Of a DNA stretch of 64,000 bases, positions 35,555-46,518 are shown piece by piece; the first letter of the stretch is position 1; each line of letters begins with the position of its first letter. The notes under the pieces were generated by a model. It was not told where the DNA came from and ran no database searches. It saw only the letters and a program-made list of their open reading frames with translations. Origin of the DNA: Actinernus sp. WN-2022 (Eukaryota; Cnidaria; Anthozoa; Actiniaria; Actinernidae); the NCBI GenBank assembly GCA_030867875.1, contig JAOWCC010000655.1:11864269-11928268 (forward strand). The letters are read 5' to 3'. The position numbers and the translations under genes were made by a program.

Positions 35555-36349
35555 CATGTTCAAAACGTTAACTTCCCAAGTTCTTACCATTCAACCAAGA
35601 TGCATTGCGAGCCGACAATGGCTCTGGAGAGCTTTCTGAAACAAATCCTATTCCATCGGTCTCACAGTGGCATACCAGTTAATTATTTATAGGGGAAATG
35701 TTCCTTATTTATTAGAGATTGTGTTCTGTCATATATTTCCGAATTTGCACCTGCCAGGGGAAGTATTTAACGTACTCTGGAGGCGCCTTTATTCAGTGAA
35801 ATTATTACTAGAGCCTGTACTGTAGTTATTCGACTGTTTGATCGTAATTCCTACAGTTTTTCCAAACCAGGGCCTTTCTACATCGGCTTGATCGGACCGC
35901 TTGACCTAAATGGCATGAAGTTTAAAGGTCAGAAGAGCTGAGCCTTTCGCTAATCATCATCGAACAAGACTCGAGTACAAGGTACACGCGCGGTACATGC
36001 AAGATTACAAATCTCGCAGTTTCTCTCTTTGTCTTATAGTCTTGGTTTTCGCTCAATGTACACGGACATCGCTGAGATAATTAAAGTAAGTAAAAGTGAA
36101 ATGTTGTGTTGATATCTGCATGAGCGACTGTAAAGTGGAAACCTATTTTAGAAATGTTTCTTTGCTGATGAATGAACTATTCAAGTGCCGCTGGGCGCTC
36201 AGAAAACTGATTGATCGATATTTGTTTTAATGTACGATTAACGGAAGTCAAGGGGCTTTTAAAATAACACAAACTGGCTGAAATTCAGGCTAAGAAACAA
36301 TAACATTATACGGATTCGATTCTTCAAATTTGATTTTAAATTTGTATAT
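35555..36349. other. Unrecognised non-coding sequence
   Basis: Nothing with recognisable coding or repeat structure. Confidence 0.4.
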
Positions 36350-37605
36350 TGCATTGGCGAGTGAAAATGTGGTGTGGAGAACGCATGAGTAGCAGGAGAG
36401 GGACCGAATTAGCCTCCTTTTTGGTGCGCTATGTTAATTTTTGGTGCGCTATCATTAATTCAATGACGTCACGGTTCTATTGTTTCAAGCTCATGAATAA
36501 AATGAAGTTGAAATTGAAGTGGAATCTCATTAAATGAAGTGGATTACAATATCTATTGTCTTTTCTCATAGATTACGTCATCTATTGTTTCAAGCTCATG
36601 AATAAAATGAAGTGGAAATTGAAGTGGAATCTCATTAAATGAAGTGGTTTCTCATTATCTATTGTTCTTTTGGATGAGGTCATCGATCTATTCGGGCATG
36701 TTTGGGCAAAGCCTATTGTTTGGAGGCGCTATAAAGCTAGAACCGATCGCTCCCAAATCCATTCGAAGTTGAATGAAAAAAGTAATAAATATCTCGCAAT
36801 ATCTAAACCCCTTTATAGCGTAAATAGTAAGAACATACTACTCGTCATAGGCTGTCAAGATTATTTACGACTAGGATGTCAAGCGATTTAGGATAGCTAC
36901 GTTTTAGGACCAGAAACTGCGAAGTTGTATTTTATTTTGAGGCAAATATACTGAAGATTAGACTCTAGAGAGTTTTAAAACTTCTTGCGCGAGTATAATT
37001 GCGTTTTTCGACAGTTTAAGCCACAATTTCCCGCTGTAAATTTAGTATGGATACCCCAGGGGTTGCAGAGTGTTTATTTGGTGAAAATCCATGCAGAAAT
37101 CAATTTTCTAGCCCAAATGTTTGACCTCTGTTCTTCGTTTTTCCCTAGGGTCATTTTGAACTTCCTTCGCACCGAAGGTCAAACATTTGTAACAGACAGA
37201 AACAAAGAGGTTGATTGGTTGATTTTGACAGATGACATGTCAAACGACACTGAAAATGAATTTATAATTTGGGGGCGTAAGGAAAAAAACGGGGGGGTTC
37301 GTTGCAAGCCCTCCTTTCCCTTTCCTCTCCTCATTCCCCCTCTTCATTCCCTCTCCCTCCCTCTCCCCTCTTCCCCATTCCCCCTGGGCTTGCTACGCAG
37401 GCTACTTCATTTAATGTGATTCCACTTCAATTTCCACTTCATTTAATGAGATTCCACTTCAATTTCCACTTCATTTTATTCATGAGCTTGAAACAATTGA
37501 ACCGTGACGTCATTGAATTAATGAGAGCGCACCAAAAATTAACATAGCGCACCAAAAAGAAGGCTAATTCGGTCCCTCTCCTACTACTCGCATAGAATGT
37601 GGCAA
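36350..37605. mobile_element. 1.25-kb foldback element
   Basis: The left arm (about 36365-36540: AGAGGGACCGAATTAGCCTC, then TTTTTGGTGCGCTATGTTAA, then CAATGACGTCACGG) is mirrored at about 37400-37605. Within each arm a TTGAAGTGGAATCTCATTAA phrase is repeated. The interior holds a tRNA-like-free unique region and a C/T-rich tract (37306-37385) made of CTCCC and CCCTT runs. No transposase is visible. Confidence 0.8.
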
Positions 37606-38389
37606 ACAGTACTTCAACATTTCAAACCAGCATTTTGGCAGGGACAATTAACCTAGCTCCTTTCTTTCGACTACACGTTCTTGCATGCACATGCCTAGAA
37701 AGGAAAGAACTCTAAATGTATAACGCTATCGTAGAATTGATTAATTTCCTTGCAACAAAATCTGCATTGCTGGAACTTGGTCCACAAGTTGGACAAGTTG
37801 GTTCGCTAGATCGAGCATGAGATCGATTGCTAGCATCACGTCAGGGAATTTTGATCGGAGAACCGTAGTAATTCCGCTCATTCTATTGTATTTATTCAAG
37901 TATAAAGGCAACCGATCTCCCCGCCGATCTCGGCCATTCAGTTCAACTCGTAAACTCTATTTATAAACAGCCCGATATCACATTTTCTGATTGGCAGCTG
38001 TCCGATCTCAAGTAGTTTCCCGTATGAAAACAATAACAGTGACTAGTAATGCATCTTGGTTGAATGAGCTCCTTTAAGTTCTTTATCCAGGGTCATAAGT
38101 AAACGTTTACAAGTTATATACACAGTGGTCAACCAGTTTCTTTTTATTTAATTTGAGCACTGAATTTAAGCGAGTGTTGTAAGGTATGAGCTTCTACGGG
38201 GGTAGGGAGGCATACACGTACTCCCCCTGAAAACATTGACATCTGGAGGCTCCAACATTCTATATCCAGTATTCTCCATGATATATTTCATAACAAAATA
38301 GCGAAGCAGTCAATATTACTTTTTTGGTTAGATTGTAAGTCTACGCATGTGCATATGTTGTAGTTTAAAACAATACTCATATTGTCCAA
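37606..38389. other. Unrecognised non-coding sequence
   Basis: No gene or repeat supported. Confidence 0.4.
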
Positions 38390-39170
38390 ACCAGTTTATT
38401 TTTTTCAACCTAGTTTATTTAGGTTATTTGGGTTCAACTGGGTTATTCTTTCAACCTAGGTAGTGATTACTCTGTAAAATTAAGCCGGTTCGGTTCACAG
38501 TTTGTTTCGAAGTACGAATGGAGCCGTAAAGCAAACCTGATCATCTATAAACAATATATGTTTCTGAATTTAGCTTTCTTACTCCCTTGAGTTTTCATTA
38601 AAGAACGCAGAGTCAACACAAACTTCGTCTGGAATTTCGTCTGTGTTATCGTCCGTGTTATATTTTTCAAAGGTCTGATTTCGTTAGCAGTGCACATTCG
38701 TGAATACATAAATTAGTGATTTAAAGACTACCACGTCATATGCATCGAATGTTTCTGTGGTAAAGTGGTGAAGTTCTGGTCTTCCAAGCCGACGGTTCAG
38801 TGTTCGAGTCTCGTCTGAGATGAAACAAAGTAAGTAACAATGATGTGTAATATTAATTAATGTAATGTAATGTAATGGTGGTAAGGGGGATCAGGGTGGA
38901 ATAGAAAGACGATAGTGGGACATGGAAGTAATCAGGGATGGGGGACAAAGAAAAGGGAAGGAAGGGAGGGGAGGTAGAATACGAAAACCTGCTCAATTCT
39001 TTTTATAATGTGTTCCCTAAAAAACTAAACCCCATTCGTTTATGACTCCCCAAAAAGAAAGGATCCCTTTTTAGAATGATTGATATCTAACAAAAATAAC
39101 CTAGGTTGAAAAATATAACCTAGTTTAAAAAAAAGCTAGGTTGAAAAGAATAACCTGAAATTATTTTTGA
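38390..39170. repeat. Inverted-repeat element with AACCTAG ends
   Basis: The left end carries TTTTTTCAACCTAGTTTA and TTCTTTCAACCTAGG, and the right end carries their mirrors CCTAGGTTGAAAAATATAAC and GCTAGGTTGAAAAGAATAAC. The arms are about 75 bases and imperfect. A tRNA-Gly-like sequence lies in the interior. Confidence 0.6.
38752..38826 (+). pseudogene. tRNA-Gly(TCC)-like sequence, probably SINE or tRNA pseudogene
   Basis: GTGGTAAAGTGGTGAAG resembles the D-arm/A box of tRNA-Gly, CTTCCAAG matches its anticodon loop (TCC), and GTTCGAGTCTC its T-arm/B box. The acceptor stem ends (TTTCT and GATGA) do not pair well, so a functional tRNA is unlikely. Confidence 0.5.
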
Positions 39171-41402
39171 CCTGCAACATAGTATTAATTACGAATGATT
39201 CTTTAGATCAGAAAATGGGACTGTGAAAATGCTCCTCGAGTGACTGCATGCGTGTTAAAATATCGAAGCTGCTTTATAAATATTATTATAAAATAACCCA
39301 GAAGAAACTCGCGCGCTGATTGGCTAAAAGTCGTGTTTATATGAGAGTCCATATATATATAGACATGGAAATTCGCTGGCACGCGATTGTGAATGAAATC
39401 AAAGTGCCAAACGGCAAGGAAGAATGTCTTCACCAAACGTTGACTTTCAATATGATTTTAATCAGCAAAAACGACAAATATATTTCACAAAAATACAACC
39501 AACCGCGACGAAGTTATAAAATGTGCTAACCATCCCGGCCGAGATATTTTTATTCGCGATATAAAAAACACTTTTCGTTTAACTTATTTTGTACGGTAAA
39601 ACTAAAACACATAAATGGCTAACAAGTCTAGTTTTTAAACAAACCTTATAGACGAATATAGTGATGAATCGAGCTAGAGACTAGAGTAGAAGAGAGGGAA
39701 AAGCAAGGCAACACTCTTTCAATTATTTTCTCTGACTTTTGTATCCCAAACTAACGCTTAAAGTTCAAGTCCGACATTTTGTCGGCGACGAAGTCACCGG
39801 CGAAATAATAATCCTTCATATAAGGCCAATTATTATTATTCACCTTGCTTGGTCTTTGATAATTCAGATAGGTTTCTAGCTTTGTCATTTTATGTACAAC
39901 TACATGAACTTTGCGAATTAAACTCACGACTCACGTGCGATAGTTGTGAAGTTTATATAACAACCAAATGAAAACTTGTTTGTTTTTACCTTGCACTCTT
40001 ATCTTAGCCTCACCTCATTGGAAGGAAGGTTCCAACAGCCAGATATTTCCATTGAGTTTGGCGAAAATAAAAGTTCATTCAACTAAAACCTGCTACAAAG
40101 TTCAACAGACATTCCTCGTGTACATTCAGCGACAAAAACACCCAGTTCAAGTCCTCTACTCTTTGAATGCCTTATGCCTTAAATTTCCGGGAGAAATGTC
40201 TTGAATTCCCAATTATTCTTTTCGGGGAATGTTGAAGCAGATATTCTCAAAATAGAGCCACACACTGATACAGATCGAGCATGCATTCGTTTCTCTCAGT
40301 TCTGCCTTGGGAAATTTCCCGCGCTGTGCAAACTCACCGTCGGTCGATTTCTGACGACTGTTACCGTTAGGAGAATTGATCTTCTGAACGTGCGTGCGTA
40401 AGATTTATCTCTCATGTTTTTCCTGTTCGTTATTTCATAAAATCAATATAACACGCTTTCCATGTCTTTGTTCTCTAATATAAACACTTGGGATATGTTG
40501 GGAGAACGCAGATTGTCGTAAAAATATTATAATTTAGGCTTTGCAATTGGAAAGTTGGGCCAGTCGACATACATATGAAGCTCCAGAAGTAATTATTGAA
40601 TACATGAGAACCCATAGAGCAAACTGTTAATAATGAACGCGCTATTAGTTTCACGGACATTTGTGACTACTGAACTCGCGCTACAGCATAGTTTGAAATA
40701 CAGTACGAAAACTCCCCTTTAAAAATTTCCTGATGCCGAAAGGTTCATATAAGCATCTTAAACAAGATATCCTTCTGACCAATCGACATACATATTAAGT
40801 TGTGAAAGTAAGTTTCCAGTCCATAAGAGCCGATAGTGCAAACTAGTAAATAGCTACTAGTAATTAACCTTGCGTACTTCCGCGAGTATTGAACTTTCTA
40901 GCGGCAAATGCATGTGCTACGTTTCCAAACTTTAAGACAAGAAATCTTCCATAGAATGTTCAATTTCTTTTACAGCAGAGAGCTGTGTTATTAAACATGT
41001 AGAAATAAACCAATGTTGTCATTTGGAAAATTATTTCATGTCAAAAGTGCATAATGAAGAAACATATATATACGGACGCGAGCAGCTTGTTTCACTTTGG
41101 TCAAATTCGGACTGTTTACGACCGGAAACATCAAAAAATACAAGCAAATAATGAAATATAGATACCATTCTTTACTCAATGCTGCTTACCTTGGATGTAG
41201 GAAGAATAAAATCCTTGTAAATCTCGCCATTTACTGTGCAAAGCTACAATCTGTGAATTATGGCTATCACCCGAACAGTGTGGCGTTTCCTGCAAATTAT
41301 TTTGATTGATTCTGATTGGATGTTACACAATACAACTGTCAATTCAATGTCTGGAACTGTGACATGCGCAGTACCGAGACACAGCGCCTTTAATTCGGTT
41401 AG
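39171..41402. other. Unrecognised non-coding sequence with a diverged duplication
   Basis: About 80 bases starting CGACATACATATNAAG occur near 40565 and again near 40783 in diverged form. Short frames show no domain. The last part may be the intron before the candidate exon at 41403. Confidence 0.4.
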
Positions 41403-41568
41403 CGGATAAGTCTGCTGCTGGCTGGGATTTAGTAGACGAGTATTTGTCGAATGAGTTGGCCAGTGATGAAGATGATGCTAAGAAAATTAGAGAAGCTGAA
41501 CAGCGGGCTCTTCGCAAGCGTAAACAGAGAACCGCTACGACTCGTAAACCACTTTCTATCAGGCAGAC
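41403..41568 (+). CDS. Candidate exon of unrecognised host gene
   Basis: An open stretch preceded by TTAG and followed by a consensus donor (GAC|GTAAGTAG). It encodes AAGWDLVDEYLSNELASDED, then DAKKIREAEQRALRKRKQRT, a charged, helix-rich segment with an acidic and then a basic run, probably nuclear or nucleic-acid binding. Composition and codon use look coding, but neighbouring exons were not found. It could also be the remnant of a domesticated or inactive transposon protein. Confidence 0.4.
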
Positions 41569-41569
41569 G

Positions 41570-41810
41570 TAAGTAGTAGGAGATACACCGAATTAAGCCC
41601 CTTTTTTAGGGCGCTATGCTAATTTTTAGGGCGCTATGATAATTTTTAAGGCGCTCTCATGAATAAAGTGAGGCGCGCTCATGAATAAAGTGCGGTAAAG
41701 TACGGCGTCTCATGAATAAAGTGGAATCTCATTAACTCAGAGGATTATCTATTATTTCTGTGAATGAGGTCATCGATCTATTCGGGTATGTTTGGGCAGT
41801 AGTATGTAAT
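41570..41810. repeat. One-armed relative of the 36.35-kb foldback
   Basis: AGTAGTAGGAGATACACCGA, TTTTAGGGCGCTATGCTAAT, TCATGAATAAAGTGGAATCT and then GAGGTCATCGATCTATTCGG follow the same order as the left part of the foldback at 36350, including its inner boundary. No opposite arm was found downstream. It starts exactly at the splice donor of the candidate exon. Confidence 0.65.
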
Positions 41811-42448
41811 ATGGGGGTTCTGGCGCAGCACCTCGTATAGCCGTTATTTCTATCCTCCTATAGCCCCATCCTACTATTGTACACACTTTGTGGTAGCCCC
41901 CGTTAACCCCACGGATGTCCCCACCCCCCTGAAAGATTTATGACAACGAGTTTTCTCATTTCGTATACATCCGCAGCCGATGTAATAATTACGTAGGCGG
42001 CTAAAATAGCTCTAGCGTTTGACTGAAATTAAGAAACATTCGGGGCCCGAAAACTCATTCTGATTGATGGGATGTGAATCAAACGGTGCTTCATATCTAG
42101 TTTTAGGATGAAAACTGAAGTTCACCCGTAAAATTCCTGAGCGCCCCCAAAATTCCTGAGCGCCCCAATTTTACTTTACCGAGTTAAACGGGGGCGATTT
42201 GGCGCGTCAGGAATGTGAATCAAACGAATTCGAGACTGAATTTTGTGTACGACTCAAAAACTTTATTTCGCCAAGTCGAAATAAAATCCACAGACAATCG
42301 CCCAAGCGTCGTCTCGAAATTTACATACGAACCAGACATCCGAATTAACAGCTTCCGTCGTTCCGACGATTTTGCTCTTAGCAAAGACTGCTCTTAGCGA
42401 AGTGAAAATAAAACCCTTGTTTATTTCTCTCATAGGTCATTTCGATTT
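41811..42448. other. Left flank of the virus-like element
   Basis: AATGTGAATCAAACG occurs twice (near 42072 and 42210). A 60-codon plus-strand frame (42215-42397, containing FTYEPDIRINSFRRSDDFA) has no recognised family and ends 50 bases before the first minus-strand viral gene. The element boundary should lie here, but I found no terminal repeat matching the right side. Confidence 0.4.
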
Positions 42449-43054
42449 TTATCCCACTCGACTGCCAAGTTGTGCTAGCAGTTCTTGCTTGAGTTCGGCC
42501 CGAATTTGTTCCACGCTTTTTTCACCTGTGACCGAAATAGCCGAACTAGCCGAAGTTTTATGTCGAATTTCGACCTTCATAGCCCCGTATTTTTCTGCCT
42601 CAGCGAGGATGAGATTATATTCAGAATCAGACACATTTTCATCGCGTAAGGCTTTTGACACGAGACCACTAATCGTATTAATTTTCGCTCTCGCCAACAT
42701 AGCGGTTTTCTCGTGTTTAGAAACTTTTATTCCAAGCTTTTTAGCCTCGATAGTCGTAGCGCCGATAACGCCAAGTGGTAGGCCAATTATTACACCAACC
42801 CCGGTTAGAGCAGCCGCCAAGCCTGAGTTTGATAAAAGCACAGATAGACTATCTGTTGCCACAGAGAAACCGTGAACTATTCCCTGCGCACGGGCATATT
42901 TTTTACGCACCACTTCGTAGTGTTGTTCTTGGGCTTTGATTCTCTCAAGCGTATCACGGACGTCTCGCTGACGAAAGTTCTCTTGCCCTCCTGGGCCGAG
43001 CTGGGGATAGAGCTGTGGTGCCGTTGGAGTTGTTTGAATCGAATCGCTTGCCAT
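42449..43054 (-). CDS. Virus-element protein of ~200 residues with hydrophobic centre
   Basis: The function is unknown. I chose the ATG at 43054 (MASDSIQ), because the upstream in-frame start at 43072 adds six residues (MYTYIV) and lies at the edge of the neighbouring gene's stop. Order: a Pro/Gln-rich start, a charged helix (KAQEQHYEVVRKKYARAQ), a Gly-rich hydrophobic segment near 75-103 (LAAALTGVGVIIGLPLGVIG), then a helical region (RAKINTISGLVSKALRDENV, EYNLILAEAEKYGAMKVEIR). It resembles a family I associate with cnidarian Polinton-like elements, possibly a virion membrane protein; this is from memory of the pattern only. The frame is intact, and it lies 24 bases downstream of the spike-like gene on the same strand. 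Confidence 0.65.
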   Translation of the reverse strand: MASDSIQTTPTAPQLYPQLGPGGQENFRQRDVRDTLERIKAQEQHYEVVRKKYARAQGIVHGFSVATDSLSVLLSNSGLAAALTGVGVIIGLPLGVIGATTIEAKKLGIKVSKHEKTAMLARAKINTISGLVSKALRDENVSDSEYNLILAEAEKYGAMKVEIRHKTSASSAISVTGEKSVEQIRAELKQELLAQLGSRVG

Positions 43055-43077
43055 TACAATATATGTATACATATGGT

Positions 43078-43743
43078 TTACTCAAGCTTCAATAGGAAAT
43101 GTAGAGGCTGCTTGTTGAAGTCTATGAGATTGCCTTTCTCGTCGCAAATTGTGAGGCGAATGTAGTTCCGCATTGTTCCTAAGTCTCGAATGGGTATAGG
43201 GGTTTGTGGAAAGTAAGTCGTTAGGCCAAATGTGTGGCCTCCTATATTAATTATATCTAAGATTTGCGATGGCTTTCCCTCAAGAAGTGAGAAGCTAGAA
43301 TCCACCACATCACAGTAGATATATGCATAGTGAATATCTTGTGGCACCAGGGCGTATTTCCCCACATTGATAGTCATATGATCTGCCCCATATTCTTATC
43401 CTTTGATACTCAACAAATCGCAGATATCCTTACCGAACCGGATCGGTTTCTTGACCTCCATAATCCAATATTTCCTAAATGGGTGGTCTATGAATTTCAA
43501 GATACCAGCATCGACTGCGGGATCGAAATAGGATATAAAGCTTGCTATGGTATAATGCCTCCCTTCAATTTCGTGTGGAAACATCACACCATCGACATCC
43601 CACTGAAAGCTCCCTTTCTTAGTTAGGTTCCACCAATTGTGACTAAGAGTGACCTCGACTAGCGAAATATTGTTGATAAGAATAGGGCGGTCGAAGTAGA
43701 CCGTATGATCAGCCGTAGGACAGGTGACATTTAAGATTACCAT
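43078..43743 (-). pseudogene. Spike/late-like protein interrupted by one stop codon
   Basis: Two stretches of 115 and about 105 codons lie in one frame, separated by a single TAA (43396-43398) and a few codons. The first part begins MVILNVTCPTADHTVYFD and has ISLVEVTLSHNWWNL and EGRHYTIASFISYF. The second contains IYCDVVDSSFSLLEGKPSQI, TTYFPQTPIPIRDL and RLTICDEKGNLIDF. The whole resembles a beta-rich protein of about 220 residues that I associate with cnidarian virus-like elements and that may be a fibre or minor capsid component. It is transcribed divergently from the DWSD gene across 87 bases. If the stop is real the element cannot make the full protein. Restart at ATG 43377 would give only the second part. 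Confidence 0.65.
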
Positions 43744-43830
43744 ATTCGCAATTTAAAGCGTAATATACTAGCGTATATTGTTTACTTCAATATCAGAGTC
43801 TGGTCGTATATTCAATAGGCAGTCGATACT

Positions 43831-44127
43831 ATGCCAAAAAGAGTTCATTTCGAAGGGGATTGGAGTGACTTTATCACACCTTACAATGAAAAGACTTTCA
43901 CAGCCTTCAAGAAAAAATATCCCCACGCGTACTTCAATAAGTTCGTAGCTACGACAGTTGCATCAAACATATATGACGAGTCAACGTATAAGACTAGGAT
44001 CAGCTTTCACTATGATGGACAACACTGGTACATAGACGGTCTCGTACCAGCAGACATACGAAAACGTATTAATGATGCACTACGTGGGGTGGTTGGGAGC
44101 GTCGATCAACCGAAAAAAACATCATGA
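43831..44127 (+). CDS. DWSD-domain protein, copy 1
   Basis: A 98-residue protein of unknown function with an intact frame. It starts MPKRVHFEGDWSDFI, continues with TFTAFKKKYPHAYFNKF, then NIYDESTYKTRISFHYDGQ, HWYIDG and DIRKRINDAL, and ends in a basic tail. The following frame holds a second copy of the same module at about 50-60% identity by eye. Aromatic and charged positions are conserved (GxWSD, AFKxKYP, DESTYKTRISFH, WYxD). It looks soluble, with no signal or membrane segment. It shares a short divergent promoter region with the spike-like gene. Confidence 0.65.
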   Translation: MPKRVHFEGDWSDFITPYNEKTFTAFKKKYPHAYFNKFVATTVASNIYDESTYKTRISFHYDGQHWYIDGLVPADIRKRINDALRGVVGSVDQPKKTS

Positions 44128-44149
44128 TCAGCGGGCAGCCTGGCTCAAT

Positions 44150-44437
44150 GTCGAGGATAAGAAAGTTGGTTTTAAGGGGGAGTGGAGCGACTATATCGCG
44201 CCTCGCAATACAAGGGCGTTCGCCGCTTTCAAGCAAAAATATCCTAACGCGGTTTTTGAGAAGTTCTCAGCTAAGACAGAGGCGTCTGACATACACGACG
44301 AGTCGACGTATAAGACTAGGATCAGTTTTCACGATGGTACACAATACTGGTACGTAGACGACCCCAATCTATCAACAGACGTACAAAAACGGTTAGATGA
44401 TGCACTAGGTTCGTCTGGGGGTTTCCCACAGTCTCTA
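44150..44437 (+). pseudogene. DWSD-domain, copy 2, start codon out of frame
   Basis: It carries KKVGFKGEWSDYIAPRN, AFAAFKQKYPNAVFEKF, DIHDESTYKTRISFH, YWYVDDPNLS and DVQKRLDDAL, a clear duplicate of copy 1. No ATG precedes it in frame. An ATG at 44145 (CTCAATGTCGAGG) is one base out of register with the module, as if a small indel removed the start. Downstream the frame continues into the large protein, so copy 2 could also be its N-terminal part. Confidence 0.6.
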
Positions 44438-45711
44438 ATGCTAGCCGACAAGTCCAGGAAAATACGCCTCCCGCCGGATTGGTCATCCGATTTATGGGGT
44501 AAAAAATCCTTTCACCTCCAAAATCTAGACATATATGTCAACGAGGGTAGGCACTTCACCGTGGGTGTACCAGACATATTTTCAGACCTCGTCATGTTAT
44601 ATGGGGGTGGGGCTAGTGGTGGATCCCAGGGTGGTAAGACTGTTGACGTTCATAAGTGGCTCCAGGTCCTAATAGCGACTTCTGGCTACAACAGGTCAAC
44701 TTCGCTATGTTTCTGGCCACAGAAGGCTGCGGTATCTATGTGGAGATGCTGGAACAACTACCAAAGCGCGTCGTATCACTCCTACGGTTCCACATATACT
44801 TTACGGCTCGCAAAATCCTCCAGGAGATGCGTGCTCCGCTTCCTGGAACCCCCCAATGGGTGGCTTGGAACAACCCCCACAGCAGATCGGTGTACCGTCG
44901 AATTTGTAAAGAGTTTGGCATTCCTAGGAATAGAGATTTTAGGTTTCGGAAGGGACGTCTGGGAGGTCTAGATACTACATCCACATGGATACTGGCGGAT
45001 AAGCGGTGGAATGTGAACCCCACTTGGCGCGATGATGGCGAATATGAGGCATTCAATTCAGTAGGGGAGACAAAGATGCCGAGCTCGATGCTGGAAGGGC
45101 AGTGGAAGCTATTTGTCCCAGCCATAGCCAACACCCATCCAGGATTGATAGTCGCTGGTCGCGGTCGGTTAAGCCAGAGCATCGAGGCATACGTGATTTG
45201 CGTGCTTGGATCACAGGAACTAGTAAAAGGATCATTAATTGGTAAATCTGGACATGCACAGGAGGATCGTACGAAGTTTCTTGCGCTGCTTGAGGGCTTA
45301 ATCATAGCGCAGGGAATCTCCGATGGCATAGCTCGGTTTCAAAAAGAGATTAGCGACGCCAATGTGCGCCTCGACTATGCATTCGCTCCAGGGATATGGC
45401 TTCTCCCAGGTAACATGGGCCTAGATTTCAAACCTGTGGTGGGGTACAACAATAACCTCAAGATAGTCGGCGAAGATATGCAGCCACGAATCAACAAGAT
45501 CAATGGAACGCATAAAAAACCGTCGACACATATGGGAGGTCCAGCATCAAAGTCGCAACCTGCGAAGCAATCTGCGAAGCAACCGCCAAAGCCGCCATCA
45601 GTGGCAGTGGAGCCGCCTGCTGAGCAACAACAACAACAAACCAACCACGAAACTAACTTAGCAGTTGTGGCTATTGTGGCAGGCGCAGCTGCATGGATGA
45701 TGTTTCGGTGA
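44438..45711 (+). pseudogene. Large tail-anchored virus-element protein with one frameshift
   Basis: Unknown function, probably structural. A start at ATG 44438 gives MLADKSRKIRLPPDWSSDLW, FHLQNLDIYVNEGRHF and a Gly-rich GGGASGGSQGGKT. Near 44650-44700 the coding sense moves to another frame (FWLQQVNFAMFLATEGCGIY) that is open for about 350 codons to the TGA at 45709-45711. That part has SLLRFHIYFTARKIL, WILADKRW, an alanine/glycine-rich middle, a Lys/Pro/Gln linker (KQPPKPPS, EQQQQQ) and a C-terminal membrane segment (LAVVAIVAGAAAWMMF). The pattern recalls a large protein seen beside capsid genes in cnidarian virus-like elements. Total length would be about 420 residues. It ends directly against the convergent small membrane protein gene. 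Confidence 0.6.
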
Positions 45712-46065
45712 TTATCGCCGTCGCCCCGACGATTTATACTGCTCTATTACGAACACAACTACAGCCACAATTAACAACCAAGCATTCTTTGCTAGGAATC
45801 CCACAGCTTCACCAGCCATACGAAATATGAAGCTTGCAATTGGTCCTATCAGTACAGGTAGGTTCTCCCCCAACTTTTTTCCTACTTTCTTTAACCATTT
45901 GGCAATATCTTTGGCAATGTCAGGCAAGCTCTTTGGTGGCGCGGGAACGCTCTTTAACAGCGAGTTAACTATAGCACCAACTACAACGCCTGCTACAGCC
46001 ATCACGCCAACTACGCCAACCCCATACTTCTTGAAAATAGCTTTGATACGGTATTGCAGTGACAT
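45712..46065 (-). CDS. Small two-span membrane protein of the virus element
   Basis: 117 residues with an intact frame. It begins MSLQYRIKAIFKKYG, followed by a hydrophobic segment (GVVGVMAVAGVVVGAIV), an amphipathic basic region (DIAKWLKKVGKKLGENLP), a second hydrophobic stretch (VLIGPIASFIF), a third (WLLIVAVVVFVI) and a basic end (KSSGRRR). Membrane topology suggests a virion or host-membrane protein. Its stop abuts the stop of the large plus-strand gene, and its start overlaps the end of the next minus-strand gene by 55 bases, a viral style of packing. Confidence 0.65.
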   Translation of the reverse strand: MSLQYRIKAIFKKYGVGVVGVMAVAGVVVGAIVNSLLKSVPAPPKSLPDIAKDIAKWLKKVGKKLGENLPVLIGPIASFIFRMAGEAVGFLAKNAWLLIVAVVVFVIEQYKSSGRRR

Positions 46066-46352
46066 ACTTTCTTGGAGGGCTTCTTTTCGGCGTTCGAGGG
46101 CATCTTATCGGCCTCGATAGATACCTCTAACGTACCACGTATGCCTACGTCTGGGTAGAAATCCCTTATTGTCTTAGACAAATCCTCGCTTGTTCCTCTT
46201 GCGATTCGATCAGTGAATACCATACCCTTCCCCACCTTGATGAATGATGTTTCAGCCTGGCGATCTTTTGGCCTAGCACCCTGTGCAGTATAGTCGTGTC
46301 TGGTTTTCATTTCTATTTTCTCACCATCTACCGGGTCATCTGGTACGGTTGG
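46011..46352 (-). pseudogene. Virus-element protein truncated at its N-terminus by the LINE
   Basis: An in-frame ATG at 46310 gives 99 residues (MKTRHDYTAQGARPKDRQAE, FIKVGKGMVFTDRIA, GTLEVSIEA), but the frame stays open upstream to the LINE edge at about 46352, so the original protein was longer. On the far side of the LINE (51009-51023 and beyond, minus strand) the same sense can be followed up to an ATG overlapping the start of the capsid gene. The function is unknown. The overlap with the 117-residue protein is 55 bases. The interruption is only in the first residues, so a shortened product from ATG 46310 might still be possible. Confidence 0.55.
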
Positions 46353-46518
46353 GAAGTAAGTAAGTAAAGTAAGTAAATATTTTATTTAAACACGGTCGTT
46401 CTATCAGTCTAATACAACACTGTTTTCCATAAAAGCCGTGTGTAAAAATATTACAATATTTCAATAAAGAATATATTATGATATAAAATGATGATATAAA
46501 AAGGATAAAATGCTCAAT

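Noticed and set aside
38752..38826. Functional tRNA-Gly
   Set aside because: The anticodon loop and T-arm fit but the acceptor stem does not pair and it lies inside an inverted-repeat element.
42372..42875. Plus-strand frame of 167 codons
   Set aside because: Antisense of the 207-codon viral gene; composition is Ser/Ala-rich without domains.
44736..45329. Minus-strand frame of 197 codons
   Set aside because: Antisense to the large viral protein, with low-complexity Ser/Pro/Arg composition and no motif.
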